From Bacteroidales bacterium (GTDB lineage Bacteria; Bacteroidota; Bacteroidia; Bacteroidales; WCHB1-69): a stretch of 64,000 nucleotides of DNA. Of this stretch, positions 1 to 6,905 are shown in pieces. The stretch covers positions 124,001 to 188,000 of the forward strand of contig JAFXTS010000012.1 in the NCBI GenBank assembly GCA_017535665.1. Direction: 5' to 3'. The notes beneath the pieces are model-generated. The model was not told the origin of the DNA and did not search any database. It saw only the letters and a program-made list of their open reading frames with translations. Every line of letters starts with the position of its first letter. Within the stretch, counting starts at the first letter, position 1. A program made the position numbers and the translations under genes.

Positions 1-1
1 C

Positions 2-439
2 GCTATGATGACCCTCGACGGCGGCCGTATCGGTATCGCCTCCCAGGCCCTCGGCATTGCACAAGGCGCTATGGACGAGACGGTAAAATATACCAAAGAG
101 CGTAAACAGTTCGGCAAGGCGATCGCCAAATTCCAGAACACCCAGTTCCAGATGGCCGACCTCGAAACCAAGGTTCAGGCCGCCCGTCTGCTGGTGCGTT
201 CCGCTTCCTACAAGAAAGACATGCACATCCCTTATTCCGCTGATGCGGCCATGGCCAAGCTGTTTGCCGCTGAGACCGCAATGGAGGTGACCACCAAGGC
301 CGTGCAGTTCCACGGCGGTTATGGTTACACCCGCGAGTATCCGGTGGAGAGAATGATGCGCGACGCCAAGATCACCGAAATTTACGAAGGCACCAGCGAG
401 GTCCAGAGAATGGTCATCGCCGCCAAATTGTTCGCTTAA
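2..439 (+). CDS. acyl-CoA dehydrogenase, C-terminal part (5' end outside window)
   Basis: The open frame enters from the left edge, so only the last 145 residues are visible. They cover the C-terminal helical domain of the short-chain acyl-CoA dehydrogenase family, which oxidises acyl-CoA (or reduces enoyl-CoA) using FAD. The family signature [17 protein letters not shown] is followed by IYEGTSEVQ, whose Glu (codon 386-388) is the catalytic base in butyryl-CoA and medium-chain enzymes. etfB and etfA follow 31 bp downstream on the same strand, so this enzyme probably exchanges electrons with that flavoprotein, as in butyryl-CoA dehydrogenase/Etf complexes. Exact chain-length preference cannot be read from this fragment. 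Confidence 0.95.
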   Translation, partial: AMMTLDGGRIGIASQALGIAQGAMDETVKYTKERKQFGKAIAKFQNTQFQMADLETKVQAARLLVRSASYKKDMHIPYSADAAMAKLFAAETAMEVTTKAVQFHGGYGYTREYPVERMMRDAKITEIYEGTSEVQRMVIAAKLFA

Positions 440-470
440 TTAATTAGAAATCAGAAAATAAAAAATAGAT

Positions 471-1256
471 ATGAAAATCGTAGTTTGTATCAAGCAGGTT
501 CCGGACACCACCGAAATCAAGATCAACCCCGCAACGGGTACGTTGATTCGCGACGGTGTGCCGAGCATTATGAACCCTGACGATAAGGGCGGCCTTGAAG
601 TGGCCCTCCAGTTGAAAGACCAATTTGGCGCACATGTCACCGTCATCACGATGGGACCGCCGCAGGCCGAGGCCATCCTCCGCGAGGCCATGGCTATGGG
701 TGCCGACCGCGCCATCCTCCTCACCGACCGCAAGTTCGCCGGCGCTGACACGCTCGCCACCTCCAACGCACTGGCCGGCGCCCTCCGCGTCATCGAACAC
801 GACCTCGTCATCACCGGCCGCCAGGCCATCGACGGTGATACCGCCCAGGTCGGTCCGCAGATTGCCGAACACCTCCACACCCCGATGATCTCCTATGTGG
901 CCGGCGTGGAATACGACGGCAAGGACAAACTCACCGTGAAGAAAGAAGACGAAGACGGCTACCAGATGTTGGAAGTCCACACGCCCGCCCTCCTCACCGT
1001 GCTCGCCTCCGCTTTCAAACCGCGCTATATGACCGTCAAGGGCATCCTCGACGCATACGACGCAAAGGAAATCGAAATCTGGAACGTCGATAAGATTGAC
1101 GTGGACGAAGCGAAACTCGGTCTCAACGGCTCACCCACCCGCGTGAAGAGATCGTTCACCAAACCGCAGAAAGTGGCCGGCGAGGTGTTCGACGTCACCC
1201 CCGAAGAGGCCGTGGACCTCATCGTTGCCAAACTGAAAGAAAAATTCATCATTTAA
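471..1256 (+). CDS. etfB: electron transfer flavoprotein, beta subunit
   Basis: A 261-residue EtfB of full family length, starting MKIVVCIKQVPDTTEIKI. EtfB and EtfA form a soluble FAD heterodimer that shuttles electrons to or from acyl-CoA dehydrogenases. The segment GRQAIDGDTAQVGP (near residues 120-135) is the nucleotide-binding loop as found in electron-bifurcating Etfs, where EtfB binds a second FAD instead of AMP; that reading is family knowledge plus inference. The gene sits between an acyl-CoA dehydrogenase and etfA, 12 bp before the latter, and is surely co-transcribed with both. Confidence 0.96.
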   Translation: MKIVVCIKQVPDTTEIKINPATGTLIRDGVPSIMNPDDKGGLEVALQLKDQFGAHVTVITMGPPQAEAILREAMAMGADRAILLTDRKFAGADTLATSNALAGALRVIEHDLVITGRQAIDGDTAQVGPQIAEHLHTPMISYVAGVEYDGKDKLTVKKEDEDGYQMLEVHTPALLTVLASAFKPRYMTVKGILDAYDAKEIEIWNVDKIDVDEAKLGLNGSPTRVKRSFTKPQKVAGEVFDVTPEEAVDLIVAKLKEKFII

Positions 1257-1262
1257 GGAGGA
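1255..1262 (+). promoter_or_regulatory. strong Shine-Dalgarno site of etfA
   Basis: AAGGAGGA overlaps the etfB stop codon and lies 6 bp before the etfA ATG. Such a full Shine-Dalgarno match is uncommon in this window, where most genes have only A-rich leaders. It fixes the etfA start and suggests high translation. Confidence 0.8.
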
Positions 1263-1268
1263 ACAACT

Positions 1269-2279
1269 ATGGACAAATCAAATTATAAGAACATATTCGT
1301 ATTCGTTGAGCAGCGCGACGGCGTCATCCAGCCCGTCGGACTCGAACTGCTCGGCAAGGCCCACGAACTGGCACAGATCCTGGGCGAGAAGGTCGTGGCA
1401 ATGTTCCTCGGCCACAACATCAAGAACCAATGTCAGACCCTCATCGAGTACGGCGCCGACGAAGTCGTGTATGCCGACTGCCCCGAGCTGAAGGACTATC
1501 TGACGGAGCAATACTCACAGGCCATTGCGCAGATTTCCGACAAGTATCTGCCCAACATCATCCTGTTTGGTGCCACCACCATCGGCCGTGACCTCGGTCC
1601 GCGCCTCTCCGCCCGTTTGGCAACCGGCCTCACCGCCGACTGCACCAAGTTGGAGATTTCGGAAGAGAAAGAGCTGATGATGACCCGTCCCGCTTTCGGC
1701 GGCAACCTGATGGCCACCATCATGTGTACGGAGCACCGTCCGCAGATGAGCACCGTGCGTCCGGGCGTGATGCAGAAGATGACCCGCGACACTTCCCGCA
1801 AGGGCGAAATCATGGAGTTCAAGCCGGTGTTCGATCCCAGCAAGTTCGCCGTGAAGCTCGTCAAGAAGGTGAAAGCCGACAAGGGCAAGATGGACATCAC
1901 CGAGGCCAAGATTCTGGTTTCCGGTGGTCGTGGTGTGGGTTGCAAGGAGGGCTTCGAGAAACTCGGTGCCTTGGCCAAGACCCTCAACAACGCGCAGGTT
2001 TCATCCTCCCGTGCGATGGTTGATGCCGGCGTGATGCCGCACGACGTGCAGGTGGGACAGACCGGTAAGACCGTGCGTCCGAACCTCTATTTCGCCATCG
2101 GTATTTCGGGTGCCATCCAGCACTTGGCCGGTATGGAGGAGTCCGACCTCATCATCGCCATCAACCGCGACAAGGACGCCCCCATCTTCGGTGTGGCCGA
2201 CCTCGGCGTGGTAGGCGATTTCAACAAGATCGTGCCCCTGCTGAACGAACGTTTGCAAAAAGAGATGCAGGAGAAATAA
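1269..2279 (+). CDS. etfA: electron transfer flavoprotein, alpha subunit
   Basis: A 336-residue EtfA. The N-terminal half is the Etf alpha/beta fold. The C-terminal FAD domain shows GGRGVGCKEGF, then SSRAMVDAG, and the FAD-binding stretch GQTGKTVRPNLYFAIGISG, followed by INRDKDAPIFGVADLGVVGD, which is typical of the family. Together with EtfB it should carry electrons for the upstream acyl-CoA dehydrogenase in the cytoplasm. The start is set by the Shine-Dalgarno site 6 bp upstream. The operon appears to end here: a palindrome and a T-followed hairpin lie directly downstream. Confidence 0.96.
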   Translation: MDKSNYKNIFVFVEQRDGVIQPVGLELLGKAHELAQILGEKVVAMFLGHNIKNQCQTLIEYGADEVVYADCPELKDYLTEQYSQAIAQISDKYLPNIILFGATTIGRDLGPRLSARLATGLTADCTKLEISEEKELMMTRPAFGGNLMATIMCTEHRPQMSTVRPGVMQKMTRDTSRKGEIMEFKPVFDPSKFAVKLVKKVKADKGKMDITEAKILVSGGRGVGCKEGFEKLGALAKTLNNAQVSSSRAMVDAGVMPHDVQVGQTGKTVRPNLYFAIGISGAIQHLAGMEESDLIIAINRDKDAPIFGVADLGVVGDFNKIVPLLNERLQKEMQEK

Positions 2280-2284
2280 TGCCC

Positions 2285-2314
2285 TGTAGAGACGTTGCGC
2301 GCAACGTCTCTACA
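2285..2314. repeat. 30-bp perfect palindromic element (GTAGAGACG family)
   Basis: A perfect inverted repeat with half-site TGTAGAGACGTTGCG, 6 bp after the etfA stop codon. No T-run follows on either strand, so it is not a standard terminator. The same sequence recurs inside the coding sequence at 3313-3340, and variants with the same ends occur at 15221, 31965, 32094 and 33907. Confidence 0.9.
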
Positions 2315-2335
2315 ATGGCAATAATGTAACCGACA

Positions 2336-2376
2336 GAATTGAGGCCGCCGCAAGGTGGCCTCAATTCATATTTTTT
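2336..2376 (+). terminator. hairpin with T-run after etfA; copy of a repeated hairpin
   Basis: The stem GAATTGAGGCC pairs with GGCCTCAATTC around the loop GCCGCAAGGT and is followed by CATATTTTTT, as in a Rho-independent terminator for the etf operon. The 22-bp core 2341-2362 recurs unchanged at 4004-4025, on the other side of the FISUMP gene, so it is also a dispersed repeat. Confidence 0.65.
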
Positions 2377-2421
2377 AATCGGGAAAAAACAGTCCCATCC
2401 CACCTTTGCGGATTCACCCCG

Positions 2422-2448
2422 TTTTCAGTTTTCAATTCTCAATTTTCC
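2422..2448. repeat. TTTTCAA-type low-complexity repeat
   Basis: Short iterated units (TTTTCAGTTTTCAATTCTCAA) sit just past the stop codon of the minus-strand FISUMP gene. Similar tracts occur near gene ends at 18305-18336 and inside a coding sequence at 33465-33493. Confidence 0.5.
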
Positions 2449-2455
2449 GTTCCCC

Positions 2456-3862
2456 TCAGTCTCGCACGCAGCGGACGGAAAAACCATACGTCAAGTCTCT
2501 GGGCCACTTGAGTATAGTGGTAGAGTTACTAGCGATTCCGTATGCCCAAACGATATTCTCATTATAGGCAGTGGTAGTCCAGAAGAAGGCATAATTGGTA
2601 TTATAGGGGTCAGTAGTTCCTGAGTTTAAAATAGGAAGTGCTGAAAAGCCGGTGGTGTTGTTCATATTTGTATGATTGCCCACACAGCAACTGCAACTAT
2701 TGATGTAACTATTCCATCCCGTAGTTGCAGCCAAAGATTTGGCAATATCGCTACTGCTCCCGTCACATTGAAATGTTGGGATGCATCTCACATAACTAAT
2801 CAGTTGCGCCCATTCAGCATCAGATGGAACATGCCATCCCGTGGGGCAAATGCCCTGTATGCCACTGGGATTGGCATCAGAGGATGTCTCCTGATGCATC
2901 ACTGCTGGCCAGTTGTATTCGTATCCATAAATAGCGACACTATCCGCAGAAGAATATGCAGCATAAAGATATGGTTCTGTGGCATCAATCATCTCGTAAA
3001 TGTCAGTGGCATCCGTTATCGTGTCCCCGTTTGGAAAACGTGTAGTTCTCAGATTTTCTCTCATCCAACATTGTGCACCAAGCCAAACAGTGTGATAAAC
3101 ATTGCCATCAATGTCGGTGAGGGTGGGGGTGCCAGGGCAGGGCTGACCGTCAAGGGAAAGATCCTCAGAAAACAACAGGGCAAACATTTGTGAACTATCC
3201 TGCGCCTGTGTAATATGCGGGCTTTCAATTTCCGTTCCGTTGAGAGTGGCGTACCCCACGTATTCCATCTGATCACCGAAGGTGAAGGGGTTGGTGGTGG
3301 TGGATTTCGGTTGTAGAGACGTTGCGCGCAACGTCTCTACGGCGGTGGTGCCAACATATTCAATCCTATTGCCGTTCCCCGCACCATTGCACACCATTTT
3401 GATGGACGACGTTTTGCCGTTCTGGCGGGCGGTCATCACGTAGGTGCCGGCGGCGGACAAGATGATGCGGAATTGGTGGGTGCCTGTCGGTAGGGGCGAA
3501 TAATTATTCGCCCCTACGATGCGGCCGTTTCCATCCGCAATTTCCAACGTCACTGCGCCCGCGTCCGCCACTGTCAGGTTCACGTCAGTGGTGCCGGTGA
3601 ACGGGTTCGGGTTGTTCTGCGACAGGACAAAACCGCCGTTGGCAACAGATTCGTCAATGCCCGTAACATTCTGCATAATCAGCGTAGTGTCGGGCCAATA
3701 AATCGTCTCCTGCCACCCTTTGGTCTGGTTGGTGATGACCACGCGGTCCAGCTGCACGTATTGGTTGACTGCATCACGGCCCGTAAAAGTGAGGGTGACA
3801 GTCTGCGCGAAAGTCGCTACACCCATCAGGGATAAGGCAAGTATACAGATTGTTTTTTTCAT
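2456..3862 (-). CDS. secreted protein with internal T9SS-like domain and C-terminal FISUMP domain
   Basis: 468 residues with a signal peptide (MKKTICILALSLMGVATFAQ). Residues about 80-165 look like a T9SS-type C-terminal domain (NNPNPFTGTT ... GNGRIV ... AAGTYVMTARQNGKTSSIKM), but it lies internally. The C-terminal 230 residues are a Fibrobacter succinogenes major paralogous domain (FISUMP): DIDGNVYHTVWLGAQCWMRE, CPTGWHVPSDAEW, and the ending YGFSVRCVRD. FISUMP proteins are exported and of unknown function. Two palindromic elements are embedded in the coding sequence, translated as VGANNYSPL and VETLRATSLQ. The gene is bracketed by two copies of one hairpin (2341 and 4004). It converges on etfA. 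Confidence 0.85.
   Translation of the reverse strand: MKKTICILALSLMGVATFAQTVTLTFTGRDAVNQYVQLDRVVITNQTKGWQETIYWPDTTLIMQNVTGIDESVANGGFVLSQNNPNPFTGTTDVNLTVADAGAVTLEIADGNGRIVGANNYSPLPTGTHQFRIILSAAGTYVMTARQNGKTSSIKMVCNGAGNGNRIEYVGTTAVETLRATSLQPKSTTTNPFTFGDQMEYVGYATLNGTEIESPHITQAQDSSQMFALLFSEDLSLDGQPCPGTPTLTDIDGNVYHTVWLGAQCWMRENLRTTRFPNGDTITDATDIYEMIDATEPYLYAAYSSADSVAIYGYEYNWPAVMHQETSSDANPSGIQGICPTGWHVPSDAEWAQLISYVRCIPTFQCDGSSSDIAKSLAATTGWNSYINSCSCCVGNHTNMNNTTGFSALPILNSGTTDPYNTNYAFFWTTTAYNENIVWAYGIASNSTTILKWPRDLTYGFSVRCVRD
3313..3340. repeat. palindromic element inside the FISUMP gene, coding copy
   Basis: A perfect 28-bp palindrome, identical in core to 2287-2312, lying in frame in the minus-strand gene and read as VETLRATSLQ. 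It separates two similar peptides, IEYVGTT and MEYVGYA, in the linker before the FISUMP domain. Confidence 0.9.
3490..3517. repeat. palindromic element, GTAGGGGCG variant, coding copy
   Basis: A perfect 28-bp palindrome with half-site GTAGGGGCGAATAA. It has the same length and end pattern as the GTAGAGACG family but a different core. On the minus strand it is read as VGANNYSPL, inside the loop after GRI of the T9SS-like domain. Confidence 0.85.
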
Positions 3863-3931
3863 TTTATAAGGGATTTGGGGTAAAACATGAGAATTTTATT
3901 CTGCAAAATTACACAAAATTTTTAAATACCA

Positions 3932-3982
3932 GTAGGGCTGTCATTATATGGCAGCCCTGCCGTCATATTAGGTCAGCCCTAC
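3932..3982. repeat. composite inverted repeat, GTAGGGCTG ... CAGCCCTAC
   Basis: The ends GTAGGGCTG and CAGCCCTAC are inverted, and the interior contains further partial copies (GGCAGCCCTGC). It lies in the 234-bp gap between the divergent FISUMP and ketosynthase genes. It resembles a nested or decayed relative of the other GTAG...CTAC palindromes. Confidence 0.6.
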
Positions 3983-4001
3983 AAAAACAATTTATTAATA
4001 T

Positions 4002-4027
4002 GCGAGGCCGCCGCAAGGTGGCCTCGC
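4002..4027. repeat. second copy of the GAGGCCGCCGCAAGG hairpin
   Basis: The stem GCGAGGCC pairs with GGCCTCGC around the same loop as at 2341-2362, in the same orientation. No T-run follows here, so a terminator role is unlikely. It lies just upstream of the ketosynthase promoter. Confidence 0.7.
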
Positions 4028-4068
4028 TGGGTATTGAATGGAATGGTTTTATTTCCAGAAATTTGTTG

Positions 4069-4076
4069 TATTTTTG
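4069..4076 (+). promoter_or_regulatory. Bacteroidetes -7 box for the ketosynthase locus
   Basis: TATTTTTG matches the Bacteroidetes TAnnTTTG -7 element and is followed by GCAAAT. The upstream -33 region is only T-rich. Transcription would begin near 4083, downstream of the ATG at 4034, which supports the GTG at 4097 as the start. Confidence 0.55.
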
Positions 4077-4096
4077 CAAATCCAAAACAAAACCAC

Positions 4097-5266
4097 GTGA
4101 TTAAGAAAATCGGAGATAACATCGTTTCCCCCTTGGGGTTCACCACCGAGGAGAACTGGCGCAATCTGCTGGCAGGACATAGCGGGCAGCAGCCCTACGA
4201 ACAAGGGTTCTCGCTGCCGGAACCGTTCTGCGCATCGGTCATCAATAACGCCCTACTGGAAAAACAGTTCCTCGCACTGCCCAACCCGCACAACATCCGC
4301 TACACCAAGATGGAAAAGTGCGCCCTCCTGTCAGCCACCGACGCCATCCACCGCGCCGGCATCGACGCCACCAGCCACGAGGTGCTGTTCATCCTCTCCA
4401 CCACCAAAGGAAACGTCGAACTGCTGCGCGACCTCCAAGGCTACGAGCCCGAGCGGCCCTACCTGTGGCGCTCCGCCCAGCTTATTGCCCAATACTTCGG
4501 CAATCCCAACGAACCCATCGTGGTGAGCAATGCCTGCATCTCGGGCTGCGCCGCCCAGGTGGTGGCCCAGCGACAGCTGGAACAGGGCCGCTACCGCTAC
4601 GCCGTGGTCATCGGTGCTGATGTGCTCTCGCAGTTCATCATCTCCGGCTTCCAGTCGTTCAAGGCCCTCTCGCCCGAACCCTGCCGCCCGTTTGATGCGG
4701 AACGTACCGGCCTGAACCTCGGCGAGGCCGCCGCCACCCTGGTGTTCGCCCGCGCCGACCAGCCCGAACCCACCGACCTGTGGCTGCTCAACGGGGCACT
4801 CTGCAACGACGCCAACCACATCTCCGCCCCCTCACGCACCGCCGAAGGCCTCGTGAAAGCCATCCAGCAGATTCTGCCCGACACCGCCACCCCCGACCTC
4901 GCCTTCGTCAACGCCCACGGCACCGCCACCCGCTACAACGACGACATGGAGTCGGTGGCGCTGCAACGCTGCGGCCTCGACCAGCTGTCCGTCAACAGCC
5001 TCAAAGGCTACTTCGGCCATACCCTCGGCGCCGCCGGCGTGGTAGAGAGCATCATCTCCTGCCAGGAAATCAACAACGGCACTATCCTGCCCACTCGGGG
5101 CTTTACCACCCCGGGTACGGTGGCCCCCATACAGGTCGCCACCACGCAAGAAAAGACCGACAAACCGCTGTTTATCAAGATGATATCTGGCTTCGGAGGC
5201 AGCAACGCCGCCCTGCTTTTCGCCAAAAACGATGCGGCCATTTTAAAGAATTTTAAGACCGAATAA
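4097..5266 (+). CDS. beta-ketoacyl-ACP synthase (KAS I/II type)
   Basis: 389 residues from the GTG at 4097. The frame is open back to an ATG at 4034, but the family begins at KKIGDNIVSPLG and a promoter lies between. The thiolase-fold condensing-enzyme triad is present: Cys in NACISGCA (residue 147), His in NAHGTATRYND and His in YFGHTLGAAG. The end SGFGGSNAALLF is typical. It should condense malonyl-ACP with an acyl-ACP in the cytoplasm. It opens a run of acyl-chain genes reaching 17.4 kb, including a second full KAS, ACP and dehydratases, so a specialised lipid or polyene product is more likely than bulk fatty acid synthesis. Confidence 0.88.
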   Translation: MIKKIGDNIVSPLGFTTEENWRNLLAGHSGQQPYEQGFSLPEPFCASVINNALLEKQFLALPNPHNIRYTKMEKCALLSATDAIHRAGIDATSHEVLFILSTTKGNVELLRDLQGYEPERPYLWRSAQLIAQYFGNPNEPIVVSNACISGCAAQVVAQRQLEQGRYRYAVVIGADVLSQFIISGFQSFKALSPEPCRPFDAERTGLNLGEAAATLVFARADQPEPTDLWLLNGALCNDANHISAPSRTAEGLVKAIQQILPDTATPDLAFVNAHGTATRYNDDMESVALQRCGLDQLSVNSLKGYFGHTLGAAGVVESIISCQEINNGTILPTRGFTTPGTVAPIQVATTQEKTDKPLFIKMISGFGGSNAALLFAKNDAAILKNFKTE

Positions 5267-5276
5267 TAGGGAGAAG

Positions 5277-5903
5277 ATGGAAGAAAAACAACTCAGACTC
5301 ATGTCGTACGCCCGCATCACCAACCAGCAAGTGGTGAGCAACGGCAACACCATCATCGAAAATATTGATACAGATATAAAACACTGGTTATCTGAAATAT
5401 ACAAAAAGTTAGGGTGCGATTATCCCAAATTTTTCAAGATGGACCCGCTCTGCAAGTCGGGCTTCCTAACCGCCGAACTGGTGATGAGCCACCTGCACCT
5501 GTCGCCCGATGAACCGAAAGAGGACTGGGCGGTGGTGTGTTTCAACTCGGCCGGCTCGCTCGATGACGACCGCACTTACCAAGCTACCATCCAGGAGGCC
5601 GACAGCTACTTCCCAAGTCCGGCGGTGTTTGTCTATACCCTCGCCAACATTGTTACCGGCGAGATTGCCATCCGTCACAAAATCAAGGGAGAAAGCTCCT
5701 GCTATGTGGCGCAGAAGTTCCAGCCCGGGACAATCCTCCAGGCGGTTAATGACGTGCTGCAGCGTACTCCTGCCCGCCACGTGCTGGCCGGGTGGGTGGA
5801 TTTCGACGAAGGCGTGTGCCAGACATTGCTCTTTGCCGCCACTCTTTCCTCCGATGCGCAGATGCCACTCCTTACCGAATCGACCCTCCAAACCATTTTC
5901 TAA
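5277..5903 (+). CDS. ketosynthase-related protein without catalytic residues
   Basis: 208 residues, 10 bp after the ketosynthase and clearly in the same operon. FKMDPLCKSGFLTAEL near the N-terminus and SPAVFVYTLANIVTGEIAIRHKIKG in the middle resemble the N-terminal half of beta-ketoacyl synthases, where the second stretch would precede the nucleophile. No ACSS-like Cys motif or HGT/GH motifs follow. At half the family length it may be a structural or regulatory partner of a neighbouring ketosynthase. The function is inferred only from fold-like similarity and context. Confidence 0.6.
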   Translation: MEEKQLRLMSYARITNQQVVSNGNTIIENIDTDIKHWLSEIYKKLGCDYPKFFKMDPLCKSGFLTAELVMSHLHLSPDEPKEDWAVVCFNSAGSLDDDRTYQATIQEADSYFPSPAVFVYTLANIVTGEIAIRHKIKGESSCYVAQKFQPGTILQAVNDVLQRTPARHVLAGWVDFDEGVCQTLLFAATLSSDAQMPLLTESTLQTIF

Positions 5904-5968
5904 GACACAGAAACCTTTAGAAAACGTCCCTTTTCCCCTTCTTTCTTTTCAAACCTTACACAAAATAA

Positions 5969-6004
5969 CCCCACTGCTACACAAGAAGTTGTGCAACGGT
6001 GGGG
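5969..6004. other. imperfect hairpin between convergent genes
   Basis: CCCCAC ... TACACAA pairs with TTGTGCA ... GTGGGG around AGAAG, with two or three mismatches. On the minus strand it is followed by TTATTTTG, so it could terminate mscL. The plus strand has no T-run after it. Confidence 0.35.
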
Positions 6005-6060
6005 TCGTGCAAAAGCCCTTTCCTGCGACTATCAGGCCGCAGGACAAGGAACTATAGCGA

Positions 6061-6498
6061 TTAATTCTTCTCTTTGAGAATATCTCTGATTTCGGTAAGA
6101 AGCAACTCCTCTTTAGAGGGAGCAGGCGGAGCAGCGGGTGCTTCCTCTTTCTTCTTCTCCATCTTACGTTTCAGCGTATTCATGCCCTTGATCATAAAGA
6201 AAATACAGAGAGCGATGATCAAGAAGTCGATCACATTTTGGATGAACTGTCCATAGGCGAACACAGCACCAGCAGCCTTGGCATCTGCCAGAGCCAGCCC
6301 CTTCTCCTGTCCGGAAAGAGCAACATACATGTTGGTGAAATCCACGTTGCCGACCACCTTACCAATCAACGGCATGATGATGTCATCGACCAACGAACTG
6401 ATAATTTTGCCGAACGCACCGCCAATGATCACACCGACAGCCATGTCCATCACATTGCCTTTTAAGGCAAATTCCTTGAATTCTTGTACGATTTTCAT
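6061..6498 (-). CDS. mscL: large-conductance mechanosensitive channel
   Basis: 145 residues from ATG 6498. [18 protein letters not shown] is the canonical MscL amphipathic N-helix, so the 10-residue in-frame extension upstream is not used, and a -7 box lies inside that extension. TM1 is [19 protein letters not shown] with the pore-lining AxGxxxGxAFG pattern. TM2 is [16 protein letters not shown], and a charged C-terminal helix ([10 protein letters not shown]) ends with [17 protein letters not shown]. The pentameric inner-membrane valve releases solutes on hypo-osmotic shock. It stands alone on the minus strand within the acyl-chain locus. Confidence 0.96.
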   Translation of the reverse strand: MKIVQEFKEFALKGNVMDMAVGVIIGGAFGKIISSLVDDIIMPLIGKVVGNVDFTNMYVALSGQEKGLALADAKAAGAVFAYGQFIQNVIDFLIIALCIFFMIKGMNTLKRKMEKKKEEAPAAPPAPSKEELLLTEIRDILKEKN

Positions 6499-6525
6499 AC
6501 TTGTAGTTTTTAGGTTTTGGATTTG

Positions 6526-6533
6526 CAAAATTA
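6526..6533 (-). promoter_or_regulatory. -7 box of mscL
   Basis: Read on the minus strand this is TAATTTTG followed by CAAAT, a TAnnTTTG match about 28 bp before the mscL ATG at 6498. No clear -33 element is seen. Confidence 0.5.
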
Positions 6534-6560
6534 CACAAATAAGTTGGATTGTGAAATATA

Positions 6561-6592
6561 TTTGGTAAATAAATGAAATTTGTTTAATTTTG
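6561..6592 (+). promoter_or_regulatory. Bacteroidetes promoter for the ACP-ketosynthase operon
   Basis: TTTG at 6561-6564, a 20-bp spacer and TAATTTTG at 6585-6592 match the full Bacteroidetes -33/-7 consensus. The expected start of transcription near 6599 leaves a leader of about 50 nt before the ACP gene. This makes 6648-14237 a separate transcription unit from the 4097 gene. Confidence 0.75.
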
Positions 6593-6647
6593 CCGTTTAA
6601 AATAGGTCTATTAAATTAATATTTAACTTATTGAATAATAAATATTT

Positions 6648-6905
6648 ATGGAACAATTAATTGAAGAATTGAAGAAAGAAATTATCGAAGTTCTCAACTT
6701 GGAAGACATGAAACCCGAGGACATTGACGAAAACGCACCTCTTTTTGGTGAAGGTCTTGGGTTGGATTCCATTGATGCGTTGGAGCTAATTGTGTTGATG
6801 GAGAAGAACTACGGTATCAAGTTGCAGAGTGCCGACCAGGGCAAGGAAATCTTCAAGTCTGTCCGCGTGATGGCGGAATACATTCAAGAACACAGAACAA
6901 AATAA
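6648..6905 (+). CDS. acyl carrier protein
   Basis: 85 acidic residues with the phosphopantetheine site in GLGLDSIDALEL (Ser of DSID), followed by helix III EKNYGIKL. It carries growing acyl chains as thioesters for the adjacent synthases. The family is certain. That it is a dedicated carrier and not the housekeeping AcpP is inferred from its place between ketosynthase genes and its own promoter. The stop codon directly abuts the next gene. Confidence 0.93.
   Translation: MEQLIEELKKEIIEVLNLEDMKPEDIDENAPLFGEGLGLDSIDALELIVLMEKNYGIKLQSADQGKEIFKSVRVMAEYIQEHRTK

Noticed and set aside
2285..2314. The palindrome as the etfA terminator
   Set aside because: No T-run follows on either strand and the same sequence occurs inside coding regions; the hairpin at 2336 with CATATTTTTT is the better terminator.
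4034..4096. ATG 4034 as the start of the ketosynthase
   Set aside because: A -7 box (4069-4076) lies downstream of it and the extra 21 residues do not match the family; GTG 4097 fits both.
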